Shown here: positions 45,272 through 54,220 of the stretch, one piece after another
Position numbering within the stretch: the first letter of the stretch is position 1
Layout of the letters: each line of letters starts with the position of its first letter
Assembly (NCBI RefSeq): GCF_003323735.1
Contig: NZ_QOIM01000030.1
Location: 1-64,000 of the forward strand
DNA from: Streptomyces reniochalinae
Lineage (GTDB): Bacteria > Actinomycetota > Actinomycetes > Streptomycetales > Streptomycetaceae
DNA: 64,000 bases
Direction: 5' to 3'
Notes under the pieces: model-generated
The model's database searches: none
What the model saw: the letters and a program-made list of their open reading frames with translations, nothing else
Told to the model about the DNA's origin: nothing
Translations under genes and position numbers: made by a program

Positions 45272-46762
45272 ATGAGGACTGGTTACGGCGTGGAGACCGT
45301 GCGCGCCGCCGAGCGGGAGCTGATGGCGGCGCTGCCCGACGGCGCGCTGATGCGGCGGGCCGCCGCCGGCCTCGCCGCGGCGTGCGCGGGGCTGCTGGGG
45401 CGGGTCTACGGCGCGCGCGTGGTGCTCCTGGTCGGCAGCGGCGACAACGGCGGTGACGCCCTGTACGCGGGCGCCAGATTGGCTCGGCGGGGCGCCGGAG
45501 TGACCGCCGTGCTGCTTTCGCCCGAACGCACGCACGAGGGTGGGCTGGCGGCGCTGCGGGCCGCCTCGGGGCGCACGGTGGTGGCGCCGGGCGCGGTCGT
45601 CGAGGGCACCGCCGAACCGCTCGGCGCCCTCATCGCCCGGGCCGACCTGGTGGTCGACGGCATCGTCGGCATCGGCGGCACAGGAGGGCTGCGGCCCGCG
45701 GCCGTGGAGCTGGCCGACGCGGTACGCGAGGCCGGGGTGCCCCTCGTCGCGGTCGACCTGCCCAGCGGGGTGGACGCCGGCACCGGCGAGGTCACCGGTG
45801 CGGCCGTGGACGCCGCCGCCACGGTCACCTTCGGCGCGTACAAGCCGGGGCTGCTCGTCGACCCGGCGCGGGAGCACGCCGGCGCCGTCCGGCTGATCGA
45901 CATCGGTCTCGGCCCCCACCTGCCCCCCGTTCCCGACGTCGAGGCGCTCCAGCACGCGGACGTGGCGGCGCTGCTGCCGCGCCCCACGGCGGAGACCGAC
46001 AAGTACCGGCGCGGCGTCGTCGGCGTCGTCGCCGGCTCGGCGCGCTATCCGGGCGCCGCCGTGCTGGCCGTCGCGGGTGCCCTGCGCAGCGGCGCCGGAG
46101 CCGTGCGTTACGTCGGGCCCGGCGGGGACGCGGTCATCGCGCGCTTCCCCGAGACCCTGGTCTCCGAGGGGCCGCCGCAGCACGCGGGCCGCGTCCAGTC
46201 GTGGGCGATCGGCCCGGGCCTCGGCGACGAGCCGGCCTCGCGGCGCGCGGTCGAAGAGGTACTCGCCCACGACGTGCCCGTCCTCGTGGACGCGGACGGG
46301 CTGCGGCTGATGGACGTGGGGACCGTCCGCGCCCGCACGGCGCCCACCCTGCTGACCCCGCACGCGGGCGAGGCCTCCGCGCTGCTGGGCGTCGCACGCG
46401 AGGAGGTCGAGGCGGGACGGCTGGCAGCGGTGCGGGACCTCGCGGCGCACACGGGCGCGACCGTGCTGCTCAAGGGCTCCACGACGCTGATCGCCGCGCC
46501 CCCCGGCGGCTCTGCGGCCCAGGCGTCCCCCGTCCGGGTGAACGCCACCGGGACCAGCCGGCTGGCCACCGCGGGCAGCGGCGACGTGCTGACCGGCCTC
46601 GCGGGGGGTCTGCTGGCCACCGGCCTGACCGCCCGCGACGCGGCGTCCGTCGCCGCGTACGTGCACGGTCTCGCCGGCCGTCTCGCCCCGGATCCGCCCT
46701 CCGCCACGGACGTCGCCGACGCACTGCCGCGCGCGTGGCAGGACGTCCTGCGGGCGGGATAG
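45272..46762 (+). CDS. nnr: Bifunctional NAD(P)H-hydrate epimerase/dehydratase
   Basis: A 496-residue fusion repairing damaged NADHX/NADPHX. Residues 1-215 are the YjeF_N epimerase (VGSGDNGGDALYAGARLARR; VDLPSGVDAGTGEV). Residues 235-496 are the ribokinase-like dehydratase (KYRRGVVGVVAGSARYPGAA; AIGPGLGD; TAGSGDVLTGLAGGLLATG). The ATG was chosen by the family start. It sits in its usual place between acpS and alr. Confidence 0.95.
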   Translation: MRTGYGVETVRAAERELMAALPDGALMRRAAAGLAAACAGLLGRVYGARVVLLVGSGDNGGDALYAGARLARRGAGVTAVLLSPERTHEGGLAALRAASGRTVVAPGAVVEGTAEPLGALIARADLVVDGIVGIGGTGGLRPAAVELADAVREAGVPLVAVDLPSGVDAGTGEVTGAAVDAAATVTFGAYKPGLLVDPAREHAGAVRLIDIGLGPHLPPVPDVEALQHADVAALLPRPTAETDKYRRGVVGVVAGSARYPGAAVLAVAGALRSGAGAVRYVGPGGDAVIARFPETLVSEGPPQHAGRVQSWAIGPGLGDEPASRRAVEEVLAHDVPVLVDADGLRLMDVGTVRARTAPTLLTPHAGEASALLGVAREEVEAGRLAAVRDLAAHTGATVLLKGSTTLIAAPPGGSAAQASPVRVNATGTSRLATAGSGDVLTGLAGGLLATGLTARDAASVAAYVHGLAGRLAPDPPSATDVADALPRAWQDVLRAG

Positions 46763-46822
46763 CGCGCCCCGCGTCCCCGCGCCGGGCCCGCTCGGGGAAG
46801 CCGCCTGCCAGGGCGAAGCCGC

Positions 46823-47359
46823 CTACTCGGGGGAGGCCGCCTGCTCGGGTATGTGGCCGAGCTTGCGGCGCAGCGGCTTGCCGAACCAGTGGTCGGCGTA
46901 CGGGGAGTCGTTGAACGGCTCGATCTCCTCGTACCCCAGCCGCGCGTACAGCCGCCTGGCCTCGGTGAGGTCGCGACGGGTGTCCAGCCGTACCGTCCGG
47001 GCGCCCATGCCGAGCGCCGCGCTCTCGGCGGCGGCGACCAGCAGGGCGCCCAGCCCGCCCCGGCGGATGGGAGGAGCCACCCAGAAGCGGCGTATCTCGG
47101 CGGTGTGTTCCGCCGCCAGGACCACCGCTATGCACCCGGCGACGGTGCCGTCCTCGTCCGCGCGGGCCAGCAGGAATCGTCCGCGCGGCGGAACCAGGTC
47201 GTCGTCCGGGTGCTCGGCGACGGCCGAGTCGATCTCACGGTCGGTCGCGGGGCGCCCGTAGTAACGGCTCGCCATCTCGGTGGTGTAGGTCAGGAGTGCC
47301 TCGGCGGCGTCCGGGCTGGTGATGGGTTCGGCTCGAATCGTCCATGTCACGCCCACCAT
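46823..47359 (-). CDS. GNAT-family N-acetyltransferase
   Basis: A 178-residue acetyltransferase. The fold runs from TWTIRAEPITSPDAAEALLT to the CoA-binding PPIRRGGLGALLVAAAESAA (RxxGxG form RRGGLG), then LDTRRDLTEARRLYARLGYE. Substrate unknown. The ATG at 47359 has no ribosome site and sits close to a divergent promoter region, so the mRNA may be leaderless. Divergent from alr. Confidence 0.85.
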   Translation of the reverse strand: MVGVTWTIRAEPITSPDAAEALLTYTTEMASRYYGRPATDREIDSAVAEHPDDDLVPPRGRFLLARADEDGTVAGCIAVVLAAEHTAEIRRFWVAPPIRRGGLGALLVAAAESAALGMGARTVRLDTRRDLTEARRLYARLGYEEIEPFNDSPYADHWFGKPLRRKLGHIPEQAASPE

Positions 47360-47458
47360 TGTCAGCGGGAGGTCAACGGCCTCTGTCTCCCGCGGCCGCG
47401 GCTCCCGCGGGGGAACCGGTGGAACGGGGACAGCGGGCGGACCTGCGACACTGAAGCG

Positions 47459-48724
47459 GTGAACGACGTCCGACAGGCCCACGAGCACGCGCGCGCCTCC
47501 GCTCCCTCCGGCGCGGGTGCCGCTGCCGCGGCCGGGGCGCCGCACGTCGCCCCCGCCCGGGGCACGGGCCACGAGGGGCCGGGGGACGAGGCCCGGGTGC
47601 GGGCACGGGCCGAGATCGACCTGGCGGCCGTACGGGACAACGTGCGCACGCTGCGCGGGTACGCGCCGCGCGCCGAGCTGATGGCCGTCGTCAAAGCGGA
47701 CGGGTACGGGCACGGCGCCCAGCCCTGTGCGCGGGCCGCGCGCCAGGCGGGAGCCACCTGGATCGGCACCGCCACCCCGCAGGAGGCCTTCGCGCTGCGG
47801 GACGCGGGTGACCGGGGCCGCCTCCTGTGCTGGCTGTGGACCCCTGGCGGCCCCTGGCAGGAGGCCATCAGGCGGGACATCGACGTCTCCGCGAGCGGCA
47901 CCTGGGCGCTCACCGAGATCGTCGCCGCCGCCCGCGCGACCGGACGGACGGCCCGCGTGCACCTGAAGGCCGACACCGGCCTGGGGCGCGGCGGCTGCCA
48001 GCCCGCCGACTGGCCCCGGTTGGTGGCCGCGGCCCGCGCGGCCGAGGCGGAGGGCGCCGCGCGGGTGACGGGCGTCTGGTCGCACTTCGCCTGCGCCGAC
48101 GAACCCGGGCACCCCGCCAACGCCGCGCAGCTCGCCGCCTTCCACACCGCGCTGTCCGTCGCGGAGCGGGCCGGGCTCGACCCGGAGGTGCGCCACCACG
48201 CGAACTCGCCGGCGACGCTCACGCTCCCCTCCTCCCACTTCGACCTGGTGCGCCCGGGCGTCTCCGTCTACGGCCTCTCCCCGTCTCCCGAGGTCGGCAC
48301 CGCCGCGTCGCTCGGTCTGCGTCCGGCCATGACGCTCAGCGCCTCGCTCGCCCTCGTCAAGCGGGTGCCGGGCGGGCACGGCGTCAGTTACGGGCACACC
48401 TACACCACGCCGGGCGAGACCACGCTGGGCCTCGTCCCGCTCGGTTACGGCGACGGCCTTCCCCGGCACGCCTCGGGCGGCGGCCCCGTGCTGGTGGCGG
48501 GCGAGTGGCGCACGGTGACCGGGCGCCTGGCGATGGACCAGTTCGTCGTCGACCTGGGCGGTGATTCCGCCTCGGCGGGCGACCGCGCCGTCCTCTTCGG
48601 CCCCGGCGACCAGGGCGAGCCGACGGCGGAGGACTGGGCGCGCGCGGCGGGCACCATCTCCTACGAGATCGTCACCCGCATCAGCCCCCGTGTGCCGCGG
48701 GTATACGCGAACCAGGACGTGTGA
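47459..48724 (+). CDS. alr: Alanine racemase
   Basis: A 421-residue PLP enzyme making D-alanine for peptidoglycan. The PLP lysine is near residue 79 in MAVVKADGYGHG; the C-terminal catalytic Tyr is in GHGVSYGHTY. About 45 Ala/Gly/His-rich residues precede the usual start (ARVRARAEIDLAAVRDNVRT), so the GTG at 47459 may be too early. It is followed by an alpha/beta hydrolase and tsaE, a typical Streptomyces order. Confidence 0.95.
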   Translation: MNDVRQAHEHARASAPSGAGAAAAAGAPHVAPARGTGHEGPGDEARVRARAEIDLAAVRDNVRTLRGYAPRAELMAVVKADGYGHGAQPCARAARQAGATWIGTATPQEAFALRDAGDRGRLLCWLWTPGGPWQEAIRRDIDVSASGTWALTEIVAAARATGRTARVHLKADTGLGRGGCQPADWPRLVAAARAAEAEGAARVTGVWSHFACADEPGHPANAAQLAAFHTALSVAERAGLDPEVRHHANSPATLTLPSSHFDLVRPGVSVYGLSPSPEVGTAASLGLRPAMTLSASLALVKRVPGGHGVSYGHTYTTPGETTLGLVPLGYGDGLPRHASGGGPVLVAGEWRTVTGRLAMDQFVVDLGGDSASAGDRAVLFGPGDQGEPTAEDWARAAGTISYEIVTRISPRVPRVYANQDV

Positions 48725-48801
48725 CCAAGACGTGTGACCTGCGCGGGTCACCAGCGCGTGTGTCCAGGACGTACGCGCACAAACGAGGGACGGGGGCGGT
48801 C

Positions 48802-50244
48802 ATGGGCGAGGACGGAGGGGCGTGGTCCGCGGTGCGCGTGGCCGACGCGACGGGGGCCGTGGCCGCGGCCCGGCAGGCGTGGCGCACGGCGGAAGCCGCC
48901 GCTTCGGGCGCGGGCACGCACCCCGGCGCGCCGCCCGTACCCCGGGCAGCCGGTGGCACGGGCAGGACGAGCAGGGCGGGGCTGGCCGGCGCCGCCCTCG
49001 GGATCGTGGCCGCCGGTGTCGCCCTCGAACGCCTCACCGTGCACCGCGCCGTCCGCCGCAGGGCACGGCTCGCGCTCGACGCCACCGCCCCCTACGGCTC
49101 GTTGCGCGGCACCCCGGGAAGCGTCAGGGCCGAGGACGGTACGGAGCTGTACTACGAGACGGACGAGCCGCGCGATGGTCCGCAGGACCCGCCGCCCGAA
49201 CCCCCGCTGGACCTGACGTCCGCGTCCGCGCAGGTCCTGTCGCCCGCGCCTTCGCGGGGCCCGGCCGGCGCGGTGGACGGTGACAGCGGCGACGGCGACG
49301 GCGACGGGGCGGGGCTCGGGGCCGGGGGCGACGGGCCGCCGGTGACCGTGGTCTTCTCGCACGGCTACTGCCTCGGCCAGGACGTGTGGCACTTCCAGCG
49401 GGCCGCGCTGCGCGGGAAGGTGCGCTGCGTCTACTGGGACCAGCGCAGTCACGGGCGTTCGGCGCGCGCGCCGGTGGGGGAACCGGTCTCCATCGACCTG
49501 CTGGGGCGCGACCTGAAGGCCGTCCTCGACGCCGCCGCACCGGAGGGGCCCCTGGTGCTGGTCGGGCACTCGATGGGCGGGATGACGCTGATGGCGCTCG
49601 CCGAGCAGTACCCGCGCTACGTCGCCGAGCGCGTCGCGGGCGTCGCGCTCCTGGGCACCAGCGCCGGCGGCCTCGCGGAGGTGACCTACGGCCTCCCCGC
49701 GGCCGGCGCTCGCGCGCTCAGGCGGGTGGTGCCCGGAGTGCTGCGGGCGCTGGCCGCCCGTTCCGAGCTGGTGGAGCGGGGGCGCCGGGCGAGCGCCGAC
49801 GTGTTCGGGGGGCTGGTGAAGCGGTACTCGTTCGGCAGCCCCCGGGAGGTCGACCCGGGTGTCGCCAGGTTCGCGGAGCGGCTGATCGAGTCGGTGCCGG
49901 TGGACGTGGTCGCGGACTTCTACCCCGCCTTCACCGAGCACGAGAAGACGGCGGCGCTGGCGGCGTTCGGCACGGCGGCGGGGCCGCAGGCGCTGGTGAT
50001 GGCCGGGGACCGCGACCTGATGACCCCGAGTGAGCACAGCGCACGCATCGCGGCTGCGCTGCCGCGCGCCGCGTTCGTGCTCCTGGAGGCGACGGGGCAC
50101 CTGCTCATGCTGGAGCGCCCCGAGGAGGTCAACGGCCACCTGGCCCGGTTGCTGGCGCGTACCATCCGGACGCATGGAAGCACCGCACGACCAGCATCCC
50201 GCCCCGGCCGCGCAGACCGAGGCGGGCGGCCACCGCGCCCCTGA
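48802..50244 (+). CDS. Alpha/beta-hydrolase fold protein
   Basis: A 480-residue protein. An N-terminal membrane-proximal helix (AGLAGAALGIVAAGVALERL) precedes the hydrolase domain: FSHGYCLGQDVWHFQ (oxyanion region), nucleophile elbow VGHSMGGM with Ser, acid in MAGDRDLMTPSEHS and His in EATGHLLMLE. It contains a Gly/Asp linker (DGDSGDGDGDGAGLGAGG). Substrate unknown. Overlaps tsaE by 71 bases in another frame. Start at 48802 preferred (GAGGGACGG). Confidence 0.85.
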   Translation: MGEDGGAWSAVRVADATGAVAAARQAWRTAEAAASGAGTHPGAPPVPRAAGGTGRTSRAGLAGAALGIVAAGVALERLTVHRAVRRRARLALDATAPYGSLRGTPGSVRAEDGTELYYETDEPRDGPQDPPPEPPLDLTSASAQVLSPAPSRGPAGAVDGDSGDGDGDGAGLGAGGDGPPVTVVFSHGYCLGQDVWHFQRAALRGKVRCVYWDQRSHGRSARAPVGEPVSIDLLGRDLKAVLDAAAPEGPLVLVGHSMGGMTLMALAEQYPRYVAERVAGVALLGTSAGGLAEVTYGLPAAGARALRRVVPGVLRALAARSELVERGRRASADVFGGLVKRYSFGSPREVDPGVARFAERLIESVPVDVVADFYPAFTEHEKTAALAAFGTAAGPQALVMAGDRDLMTPSEHSARIAAALPRAAFVLLEATGHLLMLERPEEVNGHLARLLARTIRTHGSTARPASRPGRADRGGRPPRP

Positions 50245-50809
50245 GGGCCCCGCGCACGGCGGCAGGCGGCAGGAGGTCACCGTCACCGTGCCGACCGCGG
50301 AGGGCATGCGCGCCCTCGGCGTACGTCTCGCGGGACTGCTGCGCGCCGGCGACCTCGTCATGCTCACGGGTGAACTCGGCGCGGGCAAGACGACGTTGAC
50401 CCGCGGGCTGGGCGAGGGCATGGGGGTGCGCGGCGCCGTGACGTCGCCCACGTTCGTCATCGCCCGTGTCCACCCGTCGCTGACGGACGGGCCGCCCCTC
50501 GTCCACGTCGACGCCTACCGGCTCGGCGGCGGGCTGGAGGAGATGGAGGACCTGGACCTCGACGTGTCACTGCCCGAGTCGGTGGTCGTCGTCGAGTGGG
50601 GCGAGGGCAAGGTCGAGGAGCTGACCGAGGACCGGTTGCAGGTCCTCATCTCCCGCACGATCGGCGCGGAGTCCGGCCTCGCGGGGGAAGAGGCGGGCGC
50701 CGGGGACCGGTCCGGCGCCGCCGCGGGCGAGGCCGGGGATGTGCGGACCGTCACCCTCGTCGGGGTGGGGGAGCGCTGGGCCGGGGAGAACCTGGCGGCC
50801 TCGGTCTGA
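50174..50809 (+). CDS. tsaE: tRNA t6A modification ATPase
   Basis: A 211-residue protein. Walker A GELGAGKTTLTRGLG, SPTFVIARVH and LVHVDAYRLGG, then VVVVEWGEGKVEEL, match TsaE, which hydrolyses ATP to drive threonylcarbamoyl transfer with TsaB-TsaD. The N-terminal 35 residues are a Pro/His/Ala extension; the C-terminus is longer than usual. It begins inside the hydrolase gene, so the two are translationally linked. Confidence 0.93.
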   Translation: MEAPHDQHPAPAAQTEAGGHRAPEGPAHGGRRQEVTVTVPTAEGMRALGVRLAGLLRAGDLVMLTGELGAGKTTLTRGLGEGMGVRGAVTSPTFVIARVHPSLTDGPPLVHVDAYRLGGGLEEMEDLDLDVSLPESVVVVEWGEGKVEELTEDRLQVLISRTIGAESGLAGEEAGAGDRSGAAAGEAGDVRTVTLVGVGERWAGENLAASV

Positions 50810-50893
50810 GCGGGCCGCCCGGTCCCGACAGGGTGTCGGCAAGATGTTGCGCGGTCGGTACGGGGCATGGTCCCATGGGAGGTGAGAGCACGG

Positions 50894-50907
50894 TTAGGTA
50901 TGCCTAA
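50894..50907 (+). promoter_or_regulatory. TTAGG/CCTAA palindrome within a larger dyad
   Basis: TTAGG-4-CCTAA sits inside an outer inverted repeat AGCACGGT (50887-50894) / ACCGTGCT (50913-50920), 19-52 bases before a small gene. Its halves resemble DtxR/IdeR iron boxes, but the spacing is too short for the 19-base consensus. A different regulator or a leader stem-loop is equally possible. Confidence 0.35.
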
Positions 50908-50938
50908 GTGCCACCGTGCTGATGCCCCTGGAGGAGCC

Positions 50939-51136
50939 ATGACCGCACAGAATCCCGGGCACCAGCCGGAGCGGGACGACGCGGCGCCCGCCGAAGCGAC
51001 CGCGCCGGTGCCCGGCACTCCGCCCATGAGCGAGCTGCTCGCGTCCTGCGCCGCCGCGGCCGCCGTCTCCAGCCCCCCGTCGCAGGCCGCTCCCGACGGT
51101 GAGGCCGACACGGTCGCCCCGCCTGCTCGGAGCTGA
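50939..51136 (+). CDS. Small acidic protein of unknown function
   Basis: A 65-residue Pro/Ala/Ser-rich protein; the centre TPPMSELLASCAAAAAVSSP is the only ordered part and holds a single Cys. GGAGGAG lies six bases before the ATG, the best ribosome site in the area, which supports a real gene. It could encode a short peptide or precursor; no family recognised. Confidence 0.55.
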   Translation: MTAQNPGHQPERDDAAPAEATAPVPGTPPMSELLASCAAAAAVSSPPSQAAPDGEADTVAPPARS

Positions 51137-51266
51137 CGCGGCCCCCGGGCCCGGTCGCGGCGCCGGGTGACGACGCCGCTCAGCCCGCTCGGGGAGGCTC
51201 GATGGCACCGGCTCGGGGCGGCCCGGCACCCGCCCTGAGGGCGTCGGCCCGGGTCAGTGCAAACGG

Positions 51267-51848
51267 TCAGCTCACCACGACGACGCGGGTGCCGATGGGC
51301 GCGTGCAGCCACAGCGCCTCGCCGTCCTCGCGCTTCTCGCGGATGCCGCCCGTCCTGCGCGAGGTGTCCGGATCCGGGGTGGACCCGTCGAGCGCGGCGC
51401 TGAAGCCGATGGTGACACCGTCGACGCTGGCGAACCTGACGACGTTCTCCACGGGCACCCCGTCGGAGCCCTTCACGTGCGAGGAGCGCGAGGTCACCTC
51501 GTAGGTCCCCGGCTGCGGGCTGACCGGGCTGGGCGCCACCTCGAAGGTGCGGGTGGCCTTGCCGTCCTTGCCGACCAGCCAGACCCGCCGGCGTTCCAGC
51601 GCGTAGACGACGCGGAGACCCTCGCCGGACCTGGACGGCAGCGCCGTCTCCTTCTTGGAGGGTGCGTGGCTCTTCGCGTCGTCGCCTTCGTCACCGGGGG
51701 ACGGCTTGGCCGTCTGCGCGGCGGACGGCCTCTCGGCGCGGTCCTGGGCGGCCGAGGCCTGGTAGGCGAAGAACCCGATCACGGCCAGGGCCGCTGCGGT
51801 CAGCCCGGCCACGACCACTCCCGCGCTGCCGCCGCTGCTGCGTGCCAC
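51267..51848 (-). CDS. Membrane-anchored L,D-transpeptidase-like protein lacking catalytic Cys/His
   Basis: A 193-residue protein. One helix anchors it (SAGVVVAGLTAAALAVIGFF), then a Ser/Lys linker and a domain that follows the YkuD pattern: LRVVYALERRRVWLVGKDGK, FEVAPSPVSPQPGTYEVTSR, and GEALWLHAPIGTRVVVV, the normal C-terminal strand. In active enzymes the final motif is HGCIR; here it reads RTGGIR, so the nucleophilic Cys and the preceding His are missing. A pseudoenzyme or regulatory role is likely. GTG start at 51848 with AGGAGAGG upstream. Confidence 0.6.
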   Translation of the reverse strand: MARSSGGSAGVVVAGLTAAALAVIGFFAYQASAAQDRAERPSAAQTAKPSPGDEGDDAKSHAPSKKETALPSRSGEGLRVVYALERRRVWLVGKDGKATRTFEVAPSPVSPQPGTYEVTSRSSHVKGSDGVPVENVVRFASVDGVTIGFSAALDGSTPDPDTSRRTGGIREKREDGEALWLHAPIGTRVVVVS

Positions 51849-52012
51849 CGTGCGCCGCCACCTCTCCTGTCGGCTTCCCGGGAAGCCGTCCGCCGTCTCC
51901 GGTCGACGGTAGCAGCAGGCGCGGCACGCCCCGCTGGTCGCGCGGCTGGTGGCCACGAGATGGCCAGGGCGGGAACTTTGAGTAACAGCCGCGCCTGTGT
52001 TCGCATGTGGCG

Positions 52013-53374
52013 ATGACCCCCCACGGTTCATCGACAAACTCCACAACCCCCATACCGAAAATCCCCGATCCGCTCGGGGACCCCGCGGCCGCCGCGCGCC
52101 CGGCCAACCCGTACGAGGAACTCGCCGCCCTCGCCGACGACCCGCACCCCGGCGCCGCCGGCCCGTCCCACGACGGCGCGTACGGCCGCCCCCACGACCT
52201 GCCGTACGACCGTGCGGACGAGGGCGGGCTGCGCGGACTCGGCTTCGGCGTGCGCTCGGACTACGACGAGCCCGCCTACGAGGACCGTATGCCGCACCTG
52301 CGCGCGGTGCGGCGGCGGCGCCGCTCCCGGCTGACGCGGACCGTGAAGGTCGCCATCGCCTGCTGCACGCTGCTGGCCTTCCTGGCGGTCGGCGACCGCT
52401 GGGCCGCGCTCTACGCCGAGGGCAAGGCGGCAGAGAAGGTGCAGGACTCGCTGCACCTGCACGCGAGGCCCGAGGTCCACATCAACGGCTTCCCCTTCCT
52501 CACCCAGGTGGCGCGCGGCCGCCTCGACCACGTCGAAGCCGCGATCCCCGACGTGCCCGCGGGGCGGGTCTCCGTCGCCCAGGTCAGCGGCGACGTGGAG
52601 GACGTGAAGATCGTCGGCGACGCCCCGTCGTCCGTCCGCGGCGCGGTCCTGGGGCGGATGAAGGGCGACGTGCTGCTCGACTTCGACGACCTCGACCGCG
52701 AACTCGGCACCTCGCAGGTGACGTTCACGGCGGGTGGCGAGCACACCGTGCGGGCCGCGGGCGAGCTGCCCGTCGCCGGAACCGTGGTCAAGGTCCGCGC
52801 CCGCGCCCAGCTCCAGCGCACCGGCGACCACGGGGTCGGCACCACCGTGGACGAGATGCGGCTTGTCGTCCCCGGCCTGTTCAGCTTCACGCCGGGCACG
52901 GGCAAGGACGCGGGCCTGCGGCTGTCCCGTCCGCTGGCCGAACGCATCCAGCACGACGCAGCCAAGGCGCGGGCCCTGTTCGGGGTGCGCTCGATCGCCC
53001 AGCGGTTCGGGCTCACCCCCGAGCGGGCCGAGCGGGTACGGCACAGCGAGCGCGAGCTGCACCGGGTGACGGGGGCGCCCCGGTTCGTGGACAAGGTGAT
53101 GCGGCTCAACATGCTCGACGTCGTCGTCGCGCACCCCCAGCTGCTGCGGAAGGTCGGTATCGACCCGGCGCTGGTGGCGGCGCTCAAGAAGATCGAGGAA
53201 CCGAAGCTCGCCGACAAGCTGGCGCTGCACCTGACCCTGCCCGACCTGCCGGGCGACGTGCGGCTGCGCGGTGTCTCCGTCGTCAAGGAGGGCATCCGGG
53301 CCGAGCTGACGGGTTCCGACATCCCGTTCGGCAAGACGGCCACGGGGAAGGCGGCGGCCCGGGACAGGCCCTGA
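52013..53374 (+). CDS. DUF2993 (LmeA-like) lipid-binding membrane protein
   Basis: A 453-residue protein. A disordered, Pro/Asp-rich N-terminus (about 100 residues) is followed by one membrane helix (VKVAIACCTLLAFLAVGDRW) and a long external domain with DUF2993 features: VHINGFPFLTQVARGRLDHV and VSVAQVSGDVEDVKIVG. LmeA in mycobacteria helps lipomannan elongation and binds phospholipid. ATG at 52013. Divergent from the L,D-transpeptidase-like gene. Confidence 0.85.
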   Translation: MTPHGSSTNSTTPIPKIPDPLGDPAAAARPANPYEELAALADDPHPGAAGPSHDGAYGRPHDLPYDRADEGGLRGLGFGVRSDYDEPAYEDRMPHLRAVRRRRRSRLTRTVKVAIACCTLLAFLAVGDRWAALYAEGKAAEKVQDSLHLHARPEVHINGFPFLTQVARGRLDHVEAAIPDVPAGRVSVAQVSGDVEDVKIVGDAPSSVRGAVLGRMKGDVLLDFDDLDRELGTSQVTFTAGGEHTVRAAGELPVAGTVVKVRARAQLQRTGDHGVGTTVDEMRLVVPGLFSFTPGTGKDAGLRLSRPLAERIQHDAAKARALFGVRSIAQRFGLTPERAERVRHSERELHRVTGAPRFVDKVMRLNMLDVVVAHPQLLRKVGIDPALVAALKKIEEPKLADKLALHLTLPDLPGDVRLRGVSVVKEGIRAELTGSDIPFGKTATGKAAARDRP

Positions 53375-53412
53375 GGGCCTGCCCCGGGAACCTCGTTTTT
53401 TCGCCGGGCAGG

Positions 53413-53489
53413 GGGTGCCACCTCTCGTGGCGTGCGGTCCGCGGGTGGGTCATGGCTGATCGCGCCGTCCCCCGCGCCCCTTGGGGGCG
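53413..53489 (+). repeat. Streptomyces intergenic GC-rich repeat, copy 2
   Basis: 77 bases, gap-free alignment to 1563-1639: GGGTGCCAC, GTGGCGTG, GTCCGCGGGTGGG, CGCGCCGT and the CGCCCCTTGGGGGCG hairpin. It lies in the gap before tsaB, again after a gene end. Confidence 0.8.
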
Positions 53490-53554
53490 CCCGGAACGGG
53501 TGAGACAGGCGGGAACGGGTCGGGGGCGGGGTGCGGGCGCCGTAGGCTGGTCGG

Positions 53555-54220
53555 GTGTTGATGCTCGCGCTGGATACCGCCACACCCGCCGTGACCGTCG
53601 CCCTCCACGACGCCGACGGCGACCGTACGCTCGCCGCCGCCCACCAGGTCGACGCCCGCCGCCACGGCGAACTGCTGCTGCCCTGTGTCGAGCGGGTGCT
53701 CCAGGAGGCGGGGCGGAAGCTGGCCGAGGTCACCGACCTCGTCGTCGGCGTGGGCCCCGGGCCCTACACCGGGCTGCGGGTCGGCCTGGTGACGGCCGAG
53801 GCGTTCGCGGCCGCCCTCGGCCAGCGGGTGCACGGCGTGTGCACGCTGGACGGCCTCGCGTACGCCTCGGGGCTCGACGAACCCTTCGTCGTCGCCACGG
53901 ACGCGCGGCGCAAGGAGGTCTACTGGGCGCGGTACGACGACGCCCGCACCAGAGTGGGCGGGCCGGCCGTGGACCGCCCCACCGAGATCGAGGAGCAGGT
54001 CGCCGAGGTGCCGTCCGTCGGCGCGGGCGCCGTGCTCTACGACTCCGTCTTCCGCGGCGTGCGCCGCGACCTGCCCACCGAGCAGTCCGCCACCGCGCTG
54101 GCCAGGGTCGCCGCCGAGCGGCTTTCCCGTGGCGCGGAGCTGCTGCCGCCGCGCCCGCTGTACCTGCGGCGCCCCGACGCGCAGGTGCCCGCCGGCTACA
54201 AGGTGGTCACCCCGCGGTGA
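53555..54220 (+). CDS. tsaB: tRNA t6A synthesis protein TsaB
   Basis: A 221-residue partner of TsaD. The ASKHA N-terminal strands MLMLALDTATPAVTVALH and the helix motif GVGPGPYTGLRVGLV are diagnostic; ATDARRKEVYWARYD follows. GTG start; the stop overlaps rimI (GTGA), so rimI is coupled. Confidence 0.94.
   Translation: MLMLALDTATPAVTVALHDADGDRTLAAAHQVDARRHGELLLPCVERVLQEAGRKLAEVTDLVVGVGPGPYTGLRVGLVTAEAFAAALGQRVHGVCTLDGLAYASGLDEPFVVATDARRKEVYWARYDDARTRVGGPAVDRPTEIEEQVAEVPSVGAGAVLYDSVFRGVRRDLPTEQSATALARVAAERLSRGAELLPPRPLYLRRPDAQVPAGYKVVTPR

Noticed and set aside
44540..46666. 708-codon minus-strand frame opposite acpS and nnr
   Set aside because: Shadow of nnr; no ribosome site and low-complexity sequence.
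48748..50460. 570-codon minus-strand frame opposite the hydrolase gene
   Set aside because: Antisense shadow in high-GC DNA, no recognisable domain.
50894..50907. A true DmdR/IdeR iron box
   Set aside because: The half sites fit, but the total length is 14, not 19, bases, so it is reported only as a palindrome.
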